Positions 1 through 8,143 of a stretch of DNA of 64,000 nt are shown here, piece by piece; position 1 is the first letter of the stretch; every line of letters starts with the position of its first letter. Source of the stretch: Streptomyces sp. NRRL F-4489. Its GTDB lineage: Bacteria; Actinomycetota; Actinomycetes; Streptomycetales; Streptomycetaceae. The stretch lies in the NCBI RefSeq assembly GCF_001509485.1, contig NZ_LLZI01000001.1:1-64000 (forward strand), in the 5' to 3' direction. The position numbers were made by a program, and so were the translations under genes. Under the pieces are notes generated by a model, which was given only the letters and a program-made list of their open reading frames with translations, made no database searches and was not told the DNA's origin.

Positions 1-100
1 GCAGGGCCTCGGTGACCTCGCCGTAGACATCCAGCTGGAGCTGGCCGGCGGCGCCGTTGCCGACCCGGACCGGGCGGGAGTCCTCGTAGCCGGGCAGCCG
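1..100 (-). pseudogene. GH15 glycosidase fragment, 5' end lost
   Basis: The minus strand reads [20 protein letters not shown] followed by LQLDVYGEV. This is the conserved block of glycoside hydrolase family 15 (glucoamylase and trehalase type) in actinomycetes. Homology ends abruptly near base 100 and no start codon or upstream GH15 sequence follows; the next gene's stop codon lies at 120. The coding part therefore runs off the left edge, and its 5' portion has been replaced. It is probably the tail of a broken gene, although only about 33 residues can be seen. Confidence 0.6.
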
Positions 101-119
101 TCTTTGTAGGCTGCGAGGC

Positions 120-626
120 CTATTGGCGGGAGAGCGCGAAGAAGGTTCCGGACTGGCGGTTGCCCCAGAGCAGCCAGAGCGCTGCGAGCTTGAGGGAGAG
201 GGATACAGCCATGACTACCTGCTGGGCCGGGCCCGCTGCGGGTGCCAGCGATGCGACGGCGTTGAAGGCGGCGGACAGGATCAGCACGACGGTAACGCGG
301 ATCCGGCGGGACGGCCTGGGGGCGGTGATGACGTGGGCCAGCCACAGGAACAGGCCGGTAATGACCACGTGCACGGCCGCCGTGGAGTACAGCGCGTAGC
401 GCTCGGCCTCGACGATGCCGTTGGTCTTCAGGAGGGAGGCGTAGAAGGGCGCGTCGGCGACCCAGCGGGCGAACGCCTCATGCTGGGTGAAGTAGCGGAT
501 GAGGAACAGCAGGAGCGCGATTGCGTCTATAGCGGCGAGAGCAAGTAGCAGTAAGCGTATCCGGGCGATGGGTCGGGGGATGGCCACGGCGGTGTCGGCT
601 GGGTGCGGTGCGGTGGTGGGGCACAT
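120..626 (-). CDS. four-helix integral membrane protein, unknown function
   Basis: This 168-residue protein has about four hydrophobic segments: residues 22-44, near 80-101, near 110-130 and 137-155. Short charged loops separate them. There is no signal peptide cleavage motif and I recognise no named family. It begins two bases after the stop of the upstream MarR-family gene, so the two are almost certainly co-transcribed and this is a likely target of that regulator. Small membrane proteins paired with MarR regulators often take part in efflux or stress sensing, but nothing in the sequence proves a role here. Confidence 0.7.
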   Translation of the reverse strand: MCPTTAPHPADTAVAIPRPIARIRLLLLALAAIDAIALLLFLIRYFTQHEAFARWVADAPFYASLLKTNGIVEAERYALYSTAAVHVVITGLFLWLAHVITAPRPSRRIRVTVVLILSAAFNAVASLAPAAGPAQQVVMAVSLSLKLAALWLLWGNRQSGTFFALSRQ

Positions 627-628
627 GG

Positions 629-1096
629 CTACGGGTTCCCGTCAGTTGTAAGGCGGATTGGCAGTCTGGCGTGGCCTTTGTGCTGGGCCCATGCCTGGTT
701 CAGACGGTCGATCAGGGCGCGGGCCGCCCGGATGTCCTGCACGGGCCAGTCGGCGACCACCTCGGCGAACACGCGGGTGCCGGCGTCGAGAACGGCGTCC
801 AGTGCATCGGCCGCACCCGGGGCGGCCTCAACCAGGAAGGTGCGGGCGTCTTCGGGATCATCCCTCGCGACGACTTGGCCTGCCGTTTCCAGGGCTGCCA
901 GGTGACGGCTTACCGCCGAAGCGGTCATATGCAGGCTCGCGGCAATCTCACGGGGCCGCAGCGGTCCCTCGGCCGCAACGACTCCCAGCACCTGGATCCG
1001 GGTGAGGTCGACATGGCGGGAGATCTGTCGGTGGCCGGTGGTGATGAGCTCCATCGTCGACCACGCCAACTGGGCTACTTCATTTCGTTGCGGCAC
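629..1096 (-). CDS. MarR-family transcriptional regulator
   Basis: This 155-residue protein has a MarR winged helix-turn-helix at about residues 30-95. The recognition-helix region reads LHMTASAVSRHLAALETAG and is followed by a DPEDAR wing. The start is GTG at 1096; I see no clear Shine-Dalgarno sequence, so it may be leaderless or start slightly downstream. A perfect 9+9 bp palindrome overlaps the start codon, which suggests tight autorepression. The downstream membrane protein gene follows with a two-base gap. MarR proteins are usually repressors released by small aromatic or oxidising ligands; the ligand here is unknown. Confidence 0.85.
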   Translation of the reverse strand: MPQRNEVAQLAWSTMELITTGHRQISRHVDLTRIQVLGVVAAEGPLRPREIAASLHMTASAVSRHLAALETAGQVVARDDPEDARTFLVEAAPGAADALDAVLDAGTRVFAEVVADWPVQDIRAARALIDRLNQAWAQHKGHARLPIRLTTDGNP

Positions 1097-1103
1097 GAAA
1101 TGA
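1080..1103. promoter_or_regulatory. palindromic operator of the MarR gene
   Basis: TCATTTCGT at 1080-1088 and ACGAAATGA at 1095-1103 form a perfect inverted repeat with a six-base spacer. It overlaps the GTG start of the MarR-family gene. Arm length and spacing suit a dimeric MarR winged-helix protein, so this is probably its own operator. Confidence 0.65.
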
Positions 1104-1173
1104 TACTACCGCGGATCCAAGTGCGTGCAAACGCCGCGTGCCCGGCGCGGGGCCCTCCGGGTCGCCGCGTTGC

Positions 1174-2643
1174 TCATCCCGTGCGTCGTGGTGTGGTTCC
1201 TTTCCGGTGGTGCGAGGGGCGCGCGTGGGCCTCGCCCGTAGCCAGGACGCGGCCGACGTCGTGACGCGTCGCTGAGCGACGGTTCTTGGAACCGGCCGGG
1301 CGTCCCGGGCCAGGCTTGGACGGTTTTGGTGCGCTCGCTGGTGAGGGGCTCTTCGCGTGGAGGTTCCGGAACCCTCGGCGGACTCGGGCCACGGTGAGCT
1401 TGTGCTGTTCGGTCTTCTTCTCCCACGGCCGGCGGAGGCCGACTGCCAGGGGCCGGGCGAGGCGAAGCTGGGTGTGGGCGGCGATGATCAGCCACGTCCA
1501 GCGGTCGGCCGCCCGCGGGCTGCGCAATCGTGGCTTTGTCCAGCCGAGGGTCTGCTTGAACAGGCGAAACGTGTGCCCCAGGTCGAAGCGACGCAGGAAC
1601 GCCTGCCCGCAGCGGTCAACATCCGCCGGAGACGCGTCGACGCGGGACCACCACAGCCAGACCGGCTTGTCGTCCCCGCCGGACGGCAGGTGCTCCACGT
1701 TCAGCCGGATGACGGTGCCCTCGATGATGGGCAGCGGTCCGTCATGGTCGAGCCATGCCGCTCGCTTCGTCAGCCGCGGATGCAGCCGGTCCCAGGCCCG
1801 CGTGGTCGCCTTGCCATAGCGAGGGGTGTCGGTCACGGTGACGGCTTGCTCAACACCCCAGGTGGCGGTGTCGCCGAAGATGAACTCGCTGCCGTGCTTG
1901 GGCGGTCGGCCGCCCTTGGGATGGTAAGCACGTGGCGGTGTCGGGCGGCGCAGAACGCGGTCGGAGCGCATCCGGCCCAGCACCTCGACCGGCAGGTTGC
2001 CCAGCAGGTAGGCGATGCGCGGGGCGTCGTATCCGGCGTCACGTACCACCAGGATGTCCGGGTCGGCGACGGTCCACTGGCCAGCTGCGACGAGCCGTTC
2101 GACGACGTCGCGGACCTGTGCGGCGGTAACGGCGGCGACATCTGCTCCGGGATTGAGTCGGATGGCGTCCAGGACGGCGGTCCAGGAGGTGCGGCCTGTC
2201 TCCAGGGCGGCCACCACCGAGTACGGCCGGCCCGGGATCATCTGGTGCTTGGCGTCGCCACGGCCGTAGGTGTGGCAGAAGGAGCGGTCCGGGCAGGTAG
2301 CGGTGTCCGGCCCCAGCCATGGCGACACGTCCACCGCCAGGACCAGACGTCCGTCCGCTGCCTTGGGCAGCGGCAGCCCGGCAAGGGCCCGGCGCAGCCG
2401 GGCGACGTCAATGCGGCCATGGTTGAGCCCGCCGTAGAGGGATCCGTGTCCGCGGCGGTGTTCTGGCGCGAGCGCCAGCTCAACCTGCGTCTTCACCGGG
2501 CCGTCCGCGCATAAGAGGGCGTCGGTCAGCTCGAACAGGGCATCTCCGCGTCCGTCCAGGCAGTCGTAGAAGCCCGCCCGGAAGCGTGACAGCGTCGCGA
2601 ACGCCTCCCGCTTGTCGATCTGTTGCAGCACACTCATCTCCAT
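1174..2643 (-). mobile_element. DDE transposase of an actinobacterial IS (IS701-like group)
   Basis: This is an intact 489-residue transposase. An RNase-H-like core is visible: LVLAVDVSPW near residue 104, the DILVVRDAGYD strand near residue 206, and an EGTVIRLNVEHLP segment. A late RFDLGHTFRLFKQTLGW motif is typical of the large Streptomyces transposases related to IS701. The tail is basic and Pro/Lys/Arg-rich. It lies between the MarR gene and a small secreted-protein gene. I could not identify clean terminal inverted repeats or a target duplication, so the element borders are undefined. The frame is open throughout, so the enzyme may be active. Confidence 0.8.
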
Positions 2644-2929
2644 GGCCCCGGTCGGAACTCGTGCGTCCTTGGCCGGAGCACAGGATCAGGCCGGGGCCGC
2701 CCGCAAGTCCGGCGAACACCCAGCTGAGCGACCAAGTTCGAGTCGCATTTCGCACCGGGACCTTAAACGCCAAGCTAGGGCGTGTCCGGTGGGTCGCTGG
2801 GAAGGGCCCCGCGAGTCGGGTTCGCGAGTTCGCCCCCAACTCTTGCGAGTGATTGCGTCAACTGTCCCACGATCGGAGGATTCACATGGATTGCACGTAT
2901 CCGGCAGCAACCGTACCTGGAGGCTACCC

Positions 2930-3280
2930 ATGTCATCACTGCCCCGGCTCGCCCGTGCCAGCAGCGTTATCGGATCACTCGGAATGGCGCTAGCCCTCGC
3001 AACTGCCGCCTCGGCGGCCCCTCTGAGCCCGTGCACTTTGCAGGTCGTGCATAGCGATGGCAGCGTCAGCTCGCGTCAGGTCGCCGTTGGGCAGTGTGTC
3101 AGGATCTCGGTGTTCACGGACATCACTCAGATCGTTGTAGGGAACGGCACGGGCCACGGCTCGCTGACCGCCTATCAGTTCCCCAACTGCACAGGCAACG
3201 TCGTCAGGCAGGGCCCGAGCCCCGTCTTCTTCAATCCGCCCGCCACCGTCGGCGCCGTCCGCATCGACTCCTGCCCCTGA
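2930..3280 (+). CDS. small secreted protein, unknown function
   Basis: This 116-residue product has a Sec signal peptide: basic MSSLPRLAR, a hydrophobic run, and a likely ATASAA-type cleavage before APLSPC at about residue 30. The mature domain of about 86 residues has four cysteines, possibly two disulfides, and is rich in Val, Thr and Asn. The start is chosen because GGAGG lies seven bases upstream of ATG. The gene sits inside an inverted-repeat element and ends before a hairpin. I do not recognise the family; small cysteine-bearing extracellular proteins of this size are common in Streptomyces. Confidence 0.7.
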   Translation: MSSLPRLARASSVIGSLGMALALATAASAAPLSPCTLQVVHSDGSVSSRQVAVGQCVRISVFTDITQIVVGNGTGHGSLTAYQFPNCTGNVVRQGPSPVFFNPPATVGAVRIDSCP

Positions 3281-3307
3281 CATCGGAGGTCAGCCAGACG
3301 GATTGAA

Positions 3308-3347
3308 GGCGTGTCCGACGGACCGGTGCCGACCCACCGGACACGCC
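3308..3347 (+). terminator. hairpin after the small secreted-protein gene
   Basis: GGCGTGTCCG at 3308-3317 pairs with CGGACACGCC at 3338-3347 across a 20-base loop. It lies 28 bases after the stop codon. No T-run follows, so termination is inferred from position only; the same bases also belong to the inverted-repeat end. Confidence 0.35.
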
Positions 3348-3363
3348 TTAGGGCCTGTCTTAC

Positions 3364-3700
3364 TTGGACGACTTAAGGAGATGGCAAACGGCAAGGGGCG
3401 CCCTCCCGGCGCCCGCGGCTTCACCCGAGACCGAGTATTCGCCCGCCCCCGAGCCGGACTTCGAGGCGGCGTCGCCGTCCGCGGAGGTGGTGCCGTTCGA
3501 GGGCTTCGGCACCCGCGCCGAAGCTGAAAGCTGGATACGATCACGCTCGCGACCGCGAGACCGCGGCCGGACACCGGCGAGCAGGCACCGCCGGATTCCG
3601 CGCTGGCCACCAAGGAGGGCTGGCGCCGCTACGTCGAGCGCGCCACCGTCCCGCCGACGCTTCTGGGTCGCGAGGAAACGCCGGGAACTCCAAGGAACAG
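3364..3700 (+). pseudogene. remnants of TniA-like and TniB-like transposition genes
   Basis: Two short reading segments run on from each other. The first, about 3364-3530, reads PETEYSPAPEP and then EVVPFEGFGT. I interpret it as the C-terminal tail of a Mu/TniA-type transposase. The second, in another frame at about 3535-3670, reads DSALATKEGWRRYVERATVP and PPTLL. This matches the N-terminus of the actinobacterial TniB-like AAA ATP-binding partner. Neither has its catalytic core, and the TniB part breaks off by about 3680. The pair order is as in Tn5053/Tn7-like elements, so this is probably a deletion scar of such a transposon. The assignment rests on family memory and is moderate. Confidence 0.45.
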
Positions 3701-3823
3701 CCCCCGCCCTCCGCCCCCACGCCGGACGGATCGACAACGTCGCCGCAGCGGCCCGTCTCCGTCCCCCGGCACGTTGACGACGGTGCAGGGGCTGGGGCCG
3801 GGGGCAGCACCTCAGGTGGGTGT

Positions 3824-4312
3824 TCAGCCGGGCAGGACGGCTTCGATCGCTGCCGTGACCTCGCTGGCCTCCGGGTCCGTCTGCGGCGTGAAGCGCGCGG
3901 CGACGGTGCCGTCGGGGGCGATGAGGAACTTTTCGAAGTTCCAGCGCACGTCGCCGGTGTAGCCGTCGGCGTCGGGGGTGGTGACCAGCTCGTCGTAGAG
4001 GGGGTGGCGGGCTTGGCCGTTGACGTCGGTCTTCTGTGTCATGGGGAAGGTGGTGCCGTAGGTGGCGGAGCAGAAGGCGGCGATCTCCTCGGGGGTGCCG
4101 GGTTCCTGGCCCATGAACTGGTTGCAGGGCACGCCCAGGACGGTGAAGCCGCGCGGCGCGTAGCGCTGCTGGAGCCTTTCCAGGGCCGCGTACTGCGGGG
4201 TCAGTCCGCACCGGGAGGCGACGTTGACGATCAGTACGGCTGTGCCTTTGTACTGGGCGAGGTTGGCAGGGCCGCCGGTGAGGGCGTCGATCTGGACGTC
4301 GAAGACGGTCAT
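3824..4312 (-). CDS. glutathione-peroxidase-family thiol peroxidase
   Basis: This 162-residue protein has the usual bacterial GPx length. The peroxidatic cysteine is Cys35 in NVASRCGLTPQY. The active-site Gln is in PCNQF (about residue 65) and the Trp in RWNFEKF (about residue 124). It uses cysteine rather than selenocysteine, and such enzymes normally take electrons from thioredoxin to reduce peroxides in the cytosol. It lies just downstream of the MFS pump gene on the same strand with a 27-base gap, so the two may share a transcript that links efflux and oxidative stress. Confidence 0.92.
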   Translation of the reverse strand: MTVFDVQIDALTGGPANLAQYKGTAVLIVNVASRCGLTPQYAALERLQQRYAPRGFTVLGVPCNQFMGQEPGTPEEIAAFCSATYGTTFPMTQKTDVNGQARHPLYDELVTTPDADGYTGDVRWNFEKFLIAPDGTVAARFTPQTDPEASEVTAAIEAVLPG

Positions 4313-4339
4313 GTCTCTCCTTATGTGTGAGGGGCCGGG

Positions 4340-5824
4340 TCAGTTGTGTGCGGCCGGTGCGTGGTCGGGCCGGCGTGGTTTCCGGGTGTCCGGGTGCGGC
4401 CGGGCGAGGGGGTTGTGGTTGATGAGGAGGGTGGCGGCCAGGGCGGCGAGGGTGAGGATGCCTGCGGCCCACCACAGGGCGGTGCTGTAGCCGTGGACGA
4501 GGGCCTTGGTGGCCTGGCCGGGGTGGGCGGTGAGGTAGGTGGTGGTGGAGGTGGCGGCGAGGGTGTTGAGCAGGGCGGTGCCGATGGCGCCGCCGATCTG
4601 CTGGGAGGTGTTGACCATGGCCGAGGCGATGCCGACGTCCTCGGGCCGGGCGCCGAGGGTGCCCAGGCTGAAGGCGGGCATGAGGGCGGTGCCCAGGCCC
4701 AGGCCGGTGACGAGCATGCCGGGCAGGACGACGGTCCAGTAGGAGCTGTCGGGGGTGATCCGGGTGAGGAGGAGCAGGCCGGCGGCGGCGATGAGGAAGC
4801 CGGGGCCCATCACGGCCCGGGCGGGCAGGCGCGGGGCGAGGCGGGGGCCGATCTGGGTGGAAGCGATCACCGAGGCGGCGGCGATCGGCAGGAACCCCGC
4901 ACCGGTCTGTACCGGGCTGAGTCCCAGGACGGTCTGCAGGTAGTAGGTCAGGAACAGGTACATGCCGAAGTTGCCGATCACGGCCAGGCCCACCGCGAGA
5001 TAGGCGCCGCCGCGGTTTCGGTCGGCCAGGACGCGCAGGGGCAGCAGCGGCGACGCCACCCGCCGTTGCAGGACCGCGAACACGGCCAGCAGGACCACCC
5101 CCGCGCCTACGGGAGCCAGCGTGCCGGCGGACGTCCAGCCGCCAAAGGAGGCGTGGGAGAGCCCGTAGACGAAGCCGATCAGGCCGCTGGAGGCGAGCAG
5201 GACTCCGGGCACGTCGAGCCGCGGGCGGGCCCGGTCCGGGTCCGGGGCCGGCACGGTGCGCAGGGCCCCGGCGGCGGCGACGGCACCGAAGAAGAGGTTG
5301 ATCAGCAGGGTCCAGCGCCAGTTCAACGCCTGGGTGAGGACCCCGCCCAGCATCAGGCCGATGGCCGCGCCGCCGCCGGACAGGGCGCCGAAGACGCCGA
5401 ACGCCTTGGCGCGTTCGGTGGTGTCGGTGAACATCACCGACATCAGCGACAGCACGGCGGGCACCAGCATGGCGCCGAAGATGCCCTGCAGAGCGCGGGC
5501 GCCGATCAGCATCCCGGTGTTCAGGGCGGCGCCGCCGAGGGCGGACGCGGCGGCGAAGCCGATGATGCCGGTCAAAAGGGCCCGCTTGTGTCCCCACAGG
5601 TCCGCGAGGCGGCCGCCGAGCAGCAGCAGCCCGCCGAAGGCGAGCGAGTAGGCGGTGATCACCCATTGGCGGGCGCCGTCGGTGAAGTGGAGATCGTGCT
5701 GGACCGAGGGCAGGGCGATGTTCATGACGGTGACGTCGAGGACGACCATCAGCTGGGCCAGGCAGATGAAGATCAGAGCCTTCCAGCGACCGGGATCTGC
5801 CGTGGAGGGCGGAGAGGAGGACAT
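4340..5824 (-). CDS. DHA2-family MFS drug/proton antiporter (EmrB/QacA type)
   Basis: This 494-residue protein has about 14 membrane segments. The motif C-type stretch near residue 15-40 (LAQLMVVLDVTVMNIALPSV) and the A motif GGRLADLWGHKRAL near residue 80 identify the DHA2 branch of 14-helix exporters. The start at 5824 is chosen because AAGGAAG lies just upstream; a longer frame upstream has no signal. It is divergent from an AsnC-type regulator gene, a common control arrangement for such pumps. It should export small toxic compounds or metabolites using the proton gradient; the substrate is not predictable. Confidence 0.9.
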   Translation of the reverse strand: MSSSPPSTADPGRWKALIFICLAQLMVVLDVTVMNIALPSVQHDLHFTDGARQWVITAYSLAFGGLLLLGGRLADLWGHKRALLTGIIGFAAASALGGAALNTGMLIGARALQGIFGAMLVPAVLSLMSVMFTDTTERAKAFGVFGALSGGGAAIGLMLGGVLTQALNWRWTLLINLFFGAVAAAGALRTVPAPDPDRARPRLDVPGVLLASSGLIGFVYGLSHASFGGWTSAGTLAPVGAGVVLLAVFAVLQRRVASPLLPLRVLADRNRGGAYLAVGLAVIGNFGMYLFLTYYLQTVLGLSPVQTGAGFLPIAAASVIASTQIGPRLAPRLPARAVMGPGFLIAAAGLLLLTRITPDSSYWTVVLPGMLVTGLGLGTALMPAFSLGTLGARPEDVGIASAMVNTSQQIGGAIGTALLNTLAATSTTTYLTAHPGQATKALVHGYSTALWWAAGILTLAALAATLLINHNPLARPHPDTRKPRRPDHAPAAHN

Positions 5825-5899
5825 GAGGGCTTCCTTGCAAACCGGGGGAAGTGGTGCGGTGCCGTGTTCGGCCCGTCCACCGTCGCCGCCCCGGCCGTT

Positions 5900-5924
5900 G
5901 ATTCCGAAGCCGTACGCTGGAATC
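5900..5924. promoter_or_regulatory. inverted repeat in the pump/regulator intergenic region
   Basis: GATTCC at 5900-5905 and GGAATC at 5919-5924 are inverted with a 13-base gap. They lie between the divergent MFS pump and AsnC-type genes. The site is a plausible regulator site, but the arms are short. Confidence 0.35.
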
Positions 5925-5957
5925 CGAAAAGATCCATCATGAGAGAGCGGGTAGGCA

Positions 5958-6932
5958 ATGGTTTCCGGCATCCTCGACGCGATCGATCAGCGCCTGGTGC
6001 AGGAACTCCAGCGGGACGGACGGGCCCCGTTCGCCCGTCTCGCCACTGCCGTCGGCGTCTCCGAACACACCGTCGCCCGCCGCTACCGGCGCCTGCACGC
6101 CATGGGCCTGCGCGTCATCGGCGTGCCCGGACGCCACCCCGCCGGAGCAACCCGGTGGCTGCTGCGCATCAGCTGCACCCCCGACGCCTCCACCAAGATC
6201 GCCGACGCGCTGGCCCGGCGCCCCGACACCGCCTGGGTCAGCATCGCCTCCGGCGGCACCGAGCTGCACTGCGCGTTCGCCACCCGCACCACCGGCGAAC
6301 GCGACGCCCTGCTGCTGCACAAGCTCCCCCAGACCCCCCAGGTCGTCTCCGTCAGCGCGTACTGCCTGCTGCACGCCTTCGACGGCGCCTCCGACGCCTG
6401 GCACATCCCGGTCCCCGACACACAGGGAAACGAAGACCGGACCCACACGCCCCCGCCGCCGGCGCCCTCCGCGTCGGAGCCCGGGCTGGACACCGTGGAC
6501 GAACAGCTCATGGCCGAACTGGCCAAGGACGGCCGCGCCACCGTCTCCGAACTCGCCCACGCCACAGGCCGCTCACCCGCCAGCATCACCCGGCGTCTGG
6601 ACCACCTGCGCTCCACCGCGGCACTGCGCCTGGCCGTCGACTACCTGCCGGAACACCTCGGCTACGACATGCAGGTACGTTTCTGGCTGCGGGTGGCCCC
6701 CGGACAGCTCGGCACCGTCGGAACCGCCCTCGCCGCCCACCCGGAAATCCCCTTCGCGGCCGTCACCACCGGCAAATCCAACCTCATCGCGACCGGCCTG
6801 TTCCACGACACCGCCGAGCTGTACCAGTACCTGGACCACCGCATCGGAACCCTCCCCGGCGTCCAGTCCATCGAGACCACCCCCATCCTGCGAGAGGTCA
6901 AACGCCTCACCTACCTCACCGCCGCCCGATGA
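5958..6932 (+). CDS. Lrp/AsnC-family regulator with two fused units
   Basis: This 324-residue protein is twice the usual AsnC length. Residues 1-150 and 178-324 each contain an AsnC helix-turn-helix (ILDAIDQRLVQELQRDGRAP and LDTVDEQLMAELAKDGRAT) followed by an effector-binding (RAM) domain. The linker is Pro-rich and acidic. Such tandem AsnC proteins are common in Streptomyces. It is divergent from the DHA2 pump, 133 bases away, so it probably controls that pump in response to an amino-acid-like or drug ligand. Confidence 0.9.
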   Translation: MVSGILDAIDQRLVQELQRDGRAPFARLATAVGVSEHTVARRYRRLHAMGLRVIGVPGRHPAGATRWLLRISCTPDASTKIADALARRPDTAWVSIASGGTELHCAFATRTTGERDALLLHKLPQTPQVVSVSAYCLLHAFDGASDAWHIPVPDTQGNEDRTHTPPPPAPSASEPGLDTVDEQLMAELAKDGRATVSELAHATGRSPASITRRLDHLRSTAALRLAVDYLPEHLGYDMQVRFWLRVAPGQLGTVGTALAAHPEIPFAAVTTGKSNLIATGLFHDTAELYQYLDHRIGTLPGVQSIETTPILREVKRLTYLTAAR

Positions 6933-7023
6933 GCACGGCGTAGTGGATAGGCGCCCCCACATCACTGCGGTGTGGAGCCGTGGCGCGGTATCGGGCGGCC
7001 AGGCGATCGCGCGCCCCTGTCGG

Positions 7024-7980
7024 TCAGTTGGTGCTGTGCAGTGCCTGGCGGTCGGGTTCGGGGAGCCACCAGTCGTTGGCGGGCCGGCGGTGCCAGTGGT
7101 GGTCCTGGGCGTAGGTGTGGATGAGGTGGAGGGTGCGGTTGAGGGCGGGTGAGGTGGTGGTGGGGTTCCAGACGGCGTGCCAGGGGTAGAGCGGCACGGG
7201 GTCGGTCAGGGGGCGGGCGGTCAGACCGTCGGGGAGGTGGCCGGTGGTGGGGCCGAAGGCGGGGTAGCCGCGGGCGGCGACGGTGGCGTGGAGGGCGGCG
7301 CGGCCGTGGCCGCGGACGCGCAGTGCGACGCGGAGGCCGAAGGCGGTGAGGGCCTCGTCGATCCAGTCGCGCCATTCGGCGGCCTCGTCGGCGGTGTGGA
7401 CGAGGAGCGGGTGGGCGGCGAGCGCGGCGAGTGGGACCTGGTCGTGGGCGGTGAGGGGGTGGCCGTCCGGGAGGATGACGCCGAGGGGTTCCAGGCGTAC
7501 GGGCATGGTGGCCAGGGCGGCGGGCAGGGGGCGGCCGAGACCGTGGACGCGGCCGAAGGCCAGGTCGAGGTCGCCGGTGAGCAGGCGGGGCAGGGCGGCG
7601 GCCAGGCCCTGGCTCTGGAAGACCTCGAACGGCAGGCAGGGTGACTGGGCGCGCAGGTGCTGGACGAGGACGGAAGGGGTCAGGCCGTCGGTGAGGACGT
7701 CGATGCGCAGAGGTGTCTGGCTGCGGGTGACGTCGTCGATGAGGCGCTGGGCGTCGGCGAGCAGCCGCCGGCCCCGCTGGATGAAGATCTCGCCGGCCGG
7801 GGTGAGGGCGACGTGCCGGCGGTCGCGGGTGAACAGCGGGACCCCCAGGCGCTTTTCCAGCGTGGTGATCTGGGAGGAGAGGGTCTGCTGGGCGATGGTG
7901 AGCCTGGCGGCCGCCCGGCCGAAGTGGAGTTCGTCGGCGAGGGCGACGGCGTAGCGCACCTGGCGCAGATCGAGGTCCAC
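7024..7980 (-). CDS. LysR-family transcriptional regulator
   Basis: This protein of about 318 residues has an N-terminal LysR helix-turn-helix (LRQVRYAVALADELHFGRAA, with AQQTLSSQITTLEKRLG) and a substrate-binding domain to the C-terminus. The GTG at 7980 is preferred because family members begin just before LRQVRYAV; an in-frame GTG at 8010 adds ten residues. Neither has a strong ribosome site. It is divergent from the quinone-reductase-like gene at 8144, which is the likely regulated target. Confidence 0.88.
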   Translation of the reverse strand: MDLDLRQVRYAVALADELHFGRAAARLTIAQQTLSSQITTLEKRLGVPLFTRDRRHVALTPAGEIFIQRGRRLLADAQRLIDDVTRSQTPLRIDVLTDGLTPSVLVQHLRAQSPCLPFEVFQSQGLAAALPRLLTGDLDLAFGRVHGLGRPLPAALATMPVRLEPLGVILPDGHPLTAHDQVPLAALAAHPLLVHTADEAAEWRDWIDEALTAFGLRVALRVRGHGRAALHATVAARGYPAFGPTTGHLPDGLTARPLTDPVPLYPWHAVWNPTTTSPALNRTLHLIHTYAQDHHWHRRPANDWWLPEPDRQALHSTN

Positions 7981-8143
7981 CCGTTCACCGTAACAGCGGA
8001 CGGCTGTCACGCGTCCGGGAAAGAGTGTTGGACCCGCCGCGGCAGGGGGCCGTTGACTGATAGGCGAAAGGCGCCAGATGCGACATGAACGAAGGTCTCA
8101 TCCGGCATTCAATCGCTCTATCGAAGGTTAGGTGGCGAGCCTG

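Larger units (their letters stand above)
2776..3350. repeat. inverted-repeat element with TA borders (MITE-like)
   Basis: TAGGGCGTGTCCGGTGGGTC at 2776-2795 is matched on the other strand by 3331-3350, with 19 of 20 bases identical. Both ends carry a TA dinucleotide at the outer edge, as in elements that duplicate TA targets. The roughly 570-bp interior holds no transposase, only the small secreted-protein gene. A further inward copy of the end (GGCGTGTCCG at 3308-3317) lies near the right terminus. It may be a non-autonomous element carrying a passenger gene, or two separate solo ends. Confidence 0.45.

Noticed and set aside
3360..5840. 826-codon minus-strand open frame
   Set aside because: It overlaps the glutathione peroxidase, MFS and transposon remnant regions in another frame and reads as Arg/Pro/His-rich text, typical of out-of-frame high-GC sequence.
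4346..6943. 865-codon plus-strand open frame
   Set aside because: It runs antisense to the MFS pump and through the AsnC gene in another frame; composition is Gly/Glu-rich with no domain.
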